64,000 nucleotides of DNA from positions 22,449 through 86,448 of the forward strand of contig JAJPHT010000016.1 of assembly GCA_021325135.1 (NCBI GenBank), in the 5' to 3' direction. This document shows, piece by piece, positions 59,046 through 64,000 of the stretch. The number at the start of each line of letters is the position of its first letter. The stretch's first letter is position 1. Below the pieces are notes generated by a model. It saw nothing but the letters and a program-made list of their open reading frames with translations. It searched no databases and was not told where the DNA came from. The position numbers were made by a program, and so were the translations under genes. The DNA is from Pseudomonadota bacterium (lineage in GTDB: Archaea; Thermoplasmatota; SW-10-69-26; JACQPN01; JAJPHT01).

Positions 59046-59771
59046 ATGCAGCGCAAGACCCGCCTCCCCTTCCTTGCCACGGGCGCGTTGGCCCTCCTCG
59101 TCCTCGCGGGCGTCGGCCTCGCGGTCGCCCACCACGGCGCGAGCGCGCCCCTCGCGTGGGCGAAGTCCTACGACGCGCGCGGCTTCCCCCGCGGCGGCTG
59201 GGCCGGCTTCACCGACGCGAACGGCACCGTGACCGGCCGCTTCGTGACGTTCCAGGCGGACCCCGCCGCGGGCACGATCACCGACCTCGGCTCCACCGCG
59301 GCCAACGCGTCGCACCCCCTCGTCGCTTCCCTCCAGCTTGGCAACGGCAGCGCGACGGGCAGCGCGGCGATGCGCCGGGGCGGCGGCTATCTCCTGGACG
59401 ACGGCGCGGGCGACCGCCTCGCCGTGGGCGACACGCCCCTCGCGGGCTTCCAGGCGATGAGCCGCAACGGCACGACGCTCACGATCACGCTCCCCGCGGG
59501 CGCCACCGTCGCGACGCACGACGCCGTCGCCGACTGGAGCCCTGCCGGCGCGACCGTCACCTACGCCAACGGCGAGAAGGCCAACCTCGTCCTCGGGCGC
59601 GGCTCGACCCTCGCCGCCAGCGGGCAGACCCTCACGGTCACCCTCGCCGCGGGCTCCGGCGCCGCCTTCACGACGCTGCCCGACGCGGCGGCGATGCCCC
59701 ATGGCGGCTTCTGGCACGGCTTCGGCCATCGCCTCCCCTTCGGCGGCTTCGCGCACCGCGGCTGGCGCTGA
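59046..59771 (+). CDS. Secreted or membrane-anchored protein at end of exporter cluster
   Basis: A 241-residue exported protein. Signal or anchor FLATGALALLVLAGVGLAVA, then beta-rich Gly/Ala/Thr ectodomain (GTVTGRFVTFQADPAAGTITDL, GTTLTITLPAGATVATHD) and a C-terminal Phe/His/Gly-rich tail (GFWHGFGHRLPFGGFAHRGW), again a FGG-like composition. ATG 59046 is used; ATG 59019 would add nine residues. Function unknown. Confidence 0.75.
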   Translation: MQRKTRLPFLATGALALLVLAGVGLAVAHHGASAPLAWAKSYDARGFPRGGWAGFTDANGTVTGRFVTFQADPAAGTITDLGSTAANASHPLVASLQLGNGSATGSAAMRRGGGYLLDDGAGDRLAVGDTPLAGFQAMSRNGTTLTITLPAGATVATHDAVADWSPAGATVTYANGEKANLVLGRGSTLAASGQTLTVTLAAGSGAAFTTLPDAAAMPHGGFWHGFGHRLPFGGFAHRGWR

Positions 59772-59846
59772 GCGTCGCGCGCTCCCCTCGGGGATTGCCT
59801 CTCCTCGACCGCTCTGTGGCAGGATCTCCCCGGCCTGCGTCCGCCT

Positions 59847-59963
59847 GGGAGCTGCCGCCCCCAGACCCCCGCGAAACCCGAATCTCCGGATCGCCGAATC
59901 TCCGACGTGGATTCTGAGATTCGGAGATTCGCGTCTTTTCAGGGGAAAGGGGGCGGAGCCCCC
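59847..59963. repeat. Nested inverted-repeat element, copy C
   Basis: About 117 bp between convergent genes. The left end (59847-59887) is the reverse complement of the right end of copy B with two differences in 41. Inner words CGAATCTCC and GGAGATTCG are paired, and the right end holds GGGGGCGGAGCCCCC (59949-59963). The 289-base gap around it holds no gene. Confidence 0.88.
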
Positions 59964-60060
59964 AGCAAAAGCGAGAAAGGGGCTCCGCTGCGAAGTCCGA
60001 CGAAGAAGAGAAAAGATATCACCGGCGGAGCGCAGGGCCCCGCCGGGTGGTGTGCGCTCC

Positions 60061-61938
60061 TCAGGCGCAGCCGTTGCCGGGCTGCGACGCGAGCGGCACG
60101 GAGCGGGCGCCGATGTCCCGGCCCGTGGGGTTGAGGCTCGTGCCCTCGAAGGCGGCGTTGCCGGCCACGACGGTCATGTCGTAGCACTCCACGTCGCGGA
60201 GGTTGTACGAGTCGCCCACGGTGCCGTCGCGCGCGGCGTCGTCCTGCTTCGCGCCCGTGGTGGGGTCGAGGTTCCAGTTGGCCGGGTCGCAGTCCCAGCC
60301 GTACTGCACGCCCGCGTTGCGGCCGACGCCGTTGACGCAGCGCTCCGCGCCGTACTGGCCCACGCCGCCGGGCGTGCGCAGCCCGGAGGCGCCCACGCTG
60401 GCGTAGAACGTGTAGTAGTCCGCGGGGAACGCGTCGCTGCTGGCCTGGAGCGTGTTGCGGTCCACGGGCAGCGGCGGGTGGTTGTCGGAGTAGTAGGCGC
60501 CGGCCCACCACATGTCGTTGGAGTAGAGAGTCGCGTCCGCGGGGACGCCCAGGCTGCTGGGCGCGCCGCACGCCACCGCGGGGACGACCGCGGGGTCGCC
60601 GTCGACCTCGTTGAGGTTGCCCACGAGGCCGCCCACGAGGAAGTTCGCGGTCTGGATGGCCGTCTGCGAGGAGCACGCGCCGCGCGCCTGGGGCGAGTCC
60701 AGCGTGCCGTCGAAGCGGAAGTCCATGTCCGCGGACTGCTTGCCGGTGACCTTCACGCTGTCGGGGCCGTCGACCTCGGCGATGCCGTAGACGTCGCGGC
60801 CGCTGTCGTCGCCGCTGTTGCAGTCGTCCAGCGCGCTCTCCTCGATGGTCTCGTTGGCGGTCGCCGCGACGGAGCCCTGCGGGTTCGTCTGCACGGAGCC
60901 GGGCGCGCGGGGGCCGGAGCCCTGGAGCGCGCCGTTGAAGAGCACCTGGTAGACGGGGTCCGCGGCGCCCAGGTCCACGAGGGGCGCGGAGGAGCAGTCC
61001 TGCTCGCCGGAGACGACGCTGTTGCTGCCGTACTGGCAGGGCTCGGCGCCGCCCGCCTCGCCGTTGGGGCCGGTCTTGCAGCTCTGGTCCGTGCCGAACG
61101 TGCCCACGTCCGCGGGGCCGCCGTCCGCGTACAGGCTGTGCGGGTCGGGGAGCGTCGCGACGACGCCGCTGGGGTCGTTGGCGACGCCGGCCTCGTAGAC
61201 GTCGTGGGGCGTGGGGAGGAAGAGGGACTCCAGGCACTCGACGTGCTGGATCATGCCGCCCGTGTGGCTCGTCTGGCCCTTGCCGAAGAGCGTGGACACC
61301 TGGTGGCACGAGTCGCTGGTGGGGGGCTCCGCGGCGAGCCTCTTGGGCTCGTAGCGCAGGTCGCCCCACATCTTCACCGCGGGGTCGAGGATGAGGCGGT
61401 AGTTCGTGACGTTGCCCATGTCGCTGGTCACGGGGCCGCCGGCCGCGTCCGTCGCGGGCGCGATGGGGATCAGCTCGGTGATCCAGCCGCCGTTGTTGTG
61501 GATGGCGCCCGCGTTCTCGGGCGTGTCGGGGACGGGCGGGCAGAGGTTCGTGTCCACGGGGAAGCCGGCCGCGGCGCTGGCCTCGGCGCGGTACTCCAGG
61601 AGCGCGCCGTCGGCGAGGCCCACGTAGCCGTCCTGGTTGCAGTCCGCCCAGACGCCCAGGAGCGCCTGCCAGGTGCCCGGCCCGATGACGCCCGTGCGGC
61701 CGCCGAGGCTCGCGGAGTTGGGCGCGACGTTGCCCTGGCCCAGCGCGTAGGCCGTGTAGACGTTGAAGTAGACGTGGCCGGTCTCCGCGCCGGGCGCGTC
61801 CGTCCACATGTAGCCGTCGTGGGCGTCGTACGAGTTGTCGGGCTCGCTGCTGCCGTAGGAGCCCCACGTCGCCAGCCCCGAGGGGACCAGCAGGGAGGCC
61901 GCGACGAGCGCGGCCGCGGTCAAGGTGGTTCGGTTCAT
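60061..61938 (-). CDS. Secreted EF-hand-like surface protein, paralog 3
   Basis: A 625-residue exported protein, homologous over its length to the proteins at 54-1883 and 2066-3904. Signal peptide LTAAALVAASLLVPSGLA, cleavage near TWGSYG, calcium-loop DCNQDGYVGLADG near 98, then IHNNGGWITELIPI, FGKGQTSHTGGMIQHVECL, FGTDQSCKTGPNGEAGGAEPC and SLNPTGRDIG, ending NGCA. ATG 61938 is preceded by GGAGG at 9 bases. The upstream reading is only an open frame. Confidence 0.88.
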   Translation of the reverse strand: MNRTTLTAAALVAASLLVPSGLATWGSYGSSEPDNSYDAHDGYMWTDAPGAETGHVYFNVYTAYALGQGNVAPNSASLGGRTGVIGPGTWQALLGVWADCNQDGYVGLADGALLEYRAEASAAAGFPVDTNLCPPVPDTPENAGAIHNNGGWITELIPIAPATDAAGGPVTSDMGNVTNYRLILDPAVKMWGDLRYEPKRLAAEPPTSDSCHQVSTLFGKGQTSHTGGMIQHVECLESLFLPTPHDVYEAGVANDPSGVVATLPDPHSLYADGGPADVGTFGTDQSCKTGPNGEAGGAEPCQYGSNSVVSGEQDCSSAPLVDLGAADPVYQVLFNGALQGSGPRAPGSVQTNPQGSVAATANETIEESALDDCNSGDDSGRDVYGIAEVDGPDSVKVTGKQSADMDFRFDGTLDSPQARGACSSQTAIQTANFLVGGLVGNLNEVDGDPAVVPAVACGAPSSLGVPADATLYSNDMWWAGAYYSDNHPPLPVDRNTLQASSDAFPADYYTFYASVGASGLRTPGGVGQYGAERCVNGVGRNAGVQYGWDCDPANWNLDPTTGAKQDDAARDGTVGDSYNLRDVECYDMTVVAGNAAFEGTSLNPTGRDIGARSVPLASQPGNGCA

Positions 61939-62007
61939 GGAAGGAGACCTCCGCTGACGCGTGGAATGCCTCCCCCACGCGAGCGAGCCGGGGAACCGAC
62001 GCGCGGG

Positions 62008-62016
62008 GCATAACCC
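62008..62016 (-). promoter_or_regulatory. TATA-like box GGGTTATGC
   Basis: About 74 bases before ATG 61938 on the minus strand, predicting a ~48-base leader with a good ribosome site, similar to paralog 2. Confidence 0.4.
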
Positions 62017-62087
62017 TTCTCGCGCCTTCGCTGTCTTGTCACCCGGGTGGCGGACACCGGCAGATGAGGCTCGACGTGAAGAAAGGA

Positions 62088-62954
62088 TCAGAGGGCGACG
62101 TCCACGCCGTACACGCGCTTCGGGTTCTCCGCGTGGACGACCCAGGCCTGCTCCTCGGTCATGAGGCCTTTGGACACCAGGTCCGCGGTGCGGCGCGGCA
62201 CGGTCTTGGGCCCCAGCACCGCGCCGGGGTAGCGCACGTCGCACATGTAGTCGGTCTCCATGAGGAAGCGCGTGCCCCCCGCGAGGGCCTCCTCCGCGCT
62301 CCCCTTGCCGATGAGCACGCTGGGCCAGAGGCCGTGGTTCACGCGCACGTCCACGATGGGCGTCGAGTAGTGCTTCACCGCGCGCTCCGCGGGCAGGCCC
62401 GCGGCCTTCAGGTGCGCGGCGAGGTCCGCGAAGCTCTCCGGGGTCGCGGTCTCGGCGTGGATCTGCACGGGGCAGCCCGCGTCCCGCGCCAGGGCGAAGC
62501 TGTATTCCATGAGCGCGTTGGCCCGCGCCATGATATCATCTGCGACGGGGCGCCAGTGGGGCCGTCCTACTTCGGCCATGGCGACGGCCTTCCCCTCGCG
62601 CACGAGCCGCGCGGCGGCCTCCAGCGCGCCGCGATGCACGGCCTCGGCCTCCTCCACGGGCACGCCCGCGCTGAGCAGGCTGGTGAACTCCGCGGGGTGG
62701 GGGCTCACGGCGACCGCGACGCGCAGGCCCAGCGTCCTCGCGCGCTCGGCCATCTCCAGCGTGATGGCGAACTGCCGCTCGTGGTCCGCGACGCTGCGAT
62801 TGATCCCGGCGCCCTCGTGGTAGGGCTTGTGGACCAGCATGACGTGCGTGCCGCCGGCGTGAAGGAAGTCCTTGGCCGCCTGCTCCCACGGCCCCGCGGG
62901 GTCGAGGTGGAAGTGGTTGTCCCACACGGGGTAGCGCGGGGCGGGCGCCGGCAT
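62088..62954 (-). CDS. TatD-related metal-dependent hydrolase
   Basis: A 288-residue amidohydrolase-fold protein. DNHFHLDP near residue 12 supplies the first metal ligands; AMAEVGRPHW near 123 the bridging Glu; VQIHAETATPE the next His; and FLMETDYMCDVR near 230 the final Asp. It fits archaeal COG1099-like TatD relatives, whose substrates are poorly known (nuclease or hydrolase). ATG 62954 is preferred over TTG 62966. Confidence 0.87.
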   Translation of the reverse strand: MPAPAPRYPVWDNHFHLDPAGPWEQAAKDFLHAGGTHVMLVHKPYHEGAGINRSVADHERQFAITLEMAERARTLGLRVAVAVSPHPAEFTSLLSAGVPVEEAEAVHRGALEAAARLVREGKAVAMAEVGRPHWRPVADDIMARANALMEYSFALARDAGCPVQIHAETATPESFADLAAHLKAAGLPAERAVKHYSTPIVDVRVNHGLWPSVLIGKGSAEEALAGGTRFLMETDYMCDVRYPGAVLGPKTVPRRTADLVSKGLMTEEQAWVVHAENPKRVYGVDVAL

Positions 62955-63057
62955 CGGGGGGCCCAAGCGGATCGCGCGGCTTCAGGGTATCTTCCTTTCG
63001 CCGCCGTCGCCTCGGCGCGCGGGGCCCCCGCTATGCCCTCCGGCGCCAAGGAGGGGC

Positions 63058-63795
63058 GTGATGGCCGCGCTGCGCGTCATGACGTTCAACCTCCGGCGCG
63101 ACGTGGCCGCCGACGGGCCCCACCGGTGGGACGCGCGCAAGGAGCTGGTCGCCCGCCTGGTGCGCCGCCACGCGCCCCACGTCGTGGGCACGCAGGAGGG
63201 GCTCCCCCACCAGCTCGCCGACCTGGACGCGCGCCTTGCGGGCTATCGCCGCGTGGGCGGCTGCCGAAGGGGCGACGGCACCGACGAGCACAACGCGCTC
63301 TACTACGACGCCGCGCGCCTGGAATTGCTTGAGGCCGGCGACTTCTGGCTCAGCGACGCGCCCCACGAGCCGGGCAGCGCGACGTGGGGGAACCGCCACC
63401 CGCGCATCGCGACGTGGGCGCGCTTCATGGACCGCGTCACGGGGCGCCCGATCACCGTCGCCAACACGCACCTGGACCACGAGAGCGCGCGCGCCCGCCG
63501 CGAGGCCGCCGCCCTCCTCGCGCGCCGCCTCCCCGCCGCCATCCTCCTGGGCGACTTCAACGAGGAGCCCGGCGGCGAGGTCCACGCGGTCCTCTGCGGC
63601 GCGTCGCGCAAGGACACGACGCACCTCGACCGCACGCCCACCTTCCACGGCTTCAGCGCGCAGAGCCGCGCGCGCCTGGACTGGATCCTCGTCCCCGTGC
63701 ACGCGCATGTGAAGCGCGCGGCCGTGGTGCGCGAGCGGCCCGAAGGGCGCTATCCTTCGGATCACGACCCCGTCATGGCGGAGATCGTGGTGTGA
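63058..63795 (+). CDS. Endonuclease/exonuclease/phosphatase family protein
   Basis: A 245-residue metal-dependent phosphoesterase. MTFNLRRD at the start, GTQEGLPHQ with catalytic Glu near 45, NTHLDHES near 140, GDFNEEPGGEV near 168 and PSDHDPVMAEI at the end are the five active-site motifs of the DNase I/AP endonuclease fold. No signal peptide, so intracellular. GTG 63058 and ATG 63061 are equivalent starts. Confidence 0.92.
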   Translation: MMAALRVMTFNLRRDVAADGPHRWDARKELVARLVRRHAPHVVGTQEGLPHQLADLDARLAGYRRVGGCRRGDGTDEHNALYYDAARLELLEAGDFWLSDAPHEPGSATWGNRHPRIATWARFMDRVTGRPITVANTHLDHESARARREAAALLARRLPAAILLGDFNEEPGGEVHAVLCGASRKDTTHLDRTPTFHGFSAQSRARLDWILVPVHAHVKRAAVVRERPEGRYPSDHDPVMAEIVV

Positions 63796-64000
63796 GGCCA
63801 AAAGCGCAAGATATCATTCCAGCGTGCGCCAGCCTGGACGCGCATTGACGGGCACCGGCCTCCCAGGTGGACGGTCAGCGACGGACGGGCGTAGCCCCGG
63901 AACTCTCTCGACCCCGCGACCCCACGAACGTCCTTGGTCCACGGTGAGGCTGCTCGCTTCCGCGCCTGACCCGGTGCCCGTGGCAAGGCACGCCCGGCAA
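63796..64000. other. Gene-free end of window
   Basis: These 205 bases hold one GATATC and no convincing coding frame, RNA gene or hairpin. They may include the promoter of a gene beyond the window. Confidence 0.4.

Noticed and set aside
1..64000. CRISPR arrays, tRNA/rRNA genes, transposases or integrases
   Set aside because: I saw no direct-repeat/spacer pattern, no TTCGA-containing T-arm with a cloverleaf, and no transposase or integrase motifs.

Overview
The window is a gene-dense stretch of very high-GC DNA (roughly 70% by eye) from an archaeon. The archaeal evidence is an Orc1/Cdc6 replication initiator, an Mre11-Rad50-HerA cluster, mevalonate kinase with isopentenyl phosphate kinase and type 2 IPP isomerase, CARDB/COG1361-type surface proteins, and many TATA-like boxes 26-33 bases before start codons (leaderless transcripts). 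A euryarchaeal, probably Thermoplasmatota-related lineage is my inference; no rRNA is present to confirm it. Several genes look bacterial in style, including a giant multidomain sensor kinase, an enteric-type TrpB and a YdeI-like protein. I found no tRNA, rRNA, CRISPR array, transposase or integrase.

Layout. 1-3.9 kb: two paralogous ~610-residue secreted proteins with an EF-hand-like loop; a third paralog lies at 60.1-61.9 kb. 3.9-8.3 kb: a DUF5752-like protein, a PLP-dependent trans-sulfuration enzyme and three membrane proteins. 8.3-14.3 kb (minus strand): orc1/cdc6, a lipoprotein, and the isoprenoid operon mvk-ipk-membrane protein-fni. 14.4-21.7 kb: zinc ribbon, TrmJ-like methyltransferase, a small WYL-like gene flanked by two long perfect inverted repeats, a site-2 protease, a ThiI-type PP-loop enzyme and a phosphohexomutase. 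21.4-27.9 kb (minus): herA, mre11, rad50 and a GNAT/zinc-ribbon/membrane fusion. 28-40.2 kb: small proteins, an MBL hydrolase, a CPA2 antiporter, the 1730-residue pseudokinase/ATPase/histidine kinase, a response regulator, an APC permease, and a lipoprotein fusing cyclophilin and FKBP domains.

40.3-47.6 kb: a complete tryptophan operon trpE-G-D-(secreted protein)-C-F-B-A. Two genes (trpD, trpA) appear to start at CTG codons overlapping the preceding stop as CTGA. A 27-codon reading frame fills the trpE-trpG gap, and the trpE and trpC promoters share a 13-base box next to different palindromes. 47.7-52.9 kb: secreted proteins, a crotonase and a VOC protein with a histone-H1-like tail.

52.2-59.8 kb is the most system-like region. 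It encodes a MacB-type ABC ATPase, a surface protein with repeated extracellular domains, a MacB/FtsX permease, a small secreted protein, a multi-pass membrane protein, a winged-helix regulator and another exported protein. Three of these carry FGG/NGT-rich low-complexity segments. A palindrome, TTCTGC-N3-GCAGAA, occurs before three transcription units here, so the local winged-helix protein may control an envelope export/assembly system.

A family of three ~110-150 bp nested inverted-repeat elements sits just downstream of gene ends at 26.3, 31.1 and 59.9 kb, and the hexamer GATATC appears several-fold over-represented.
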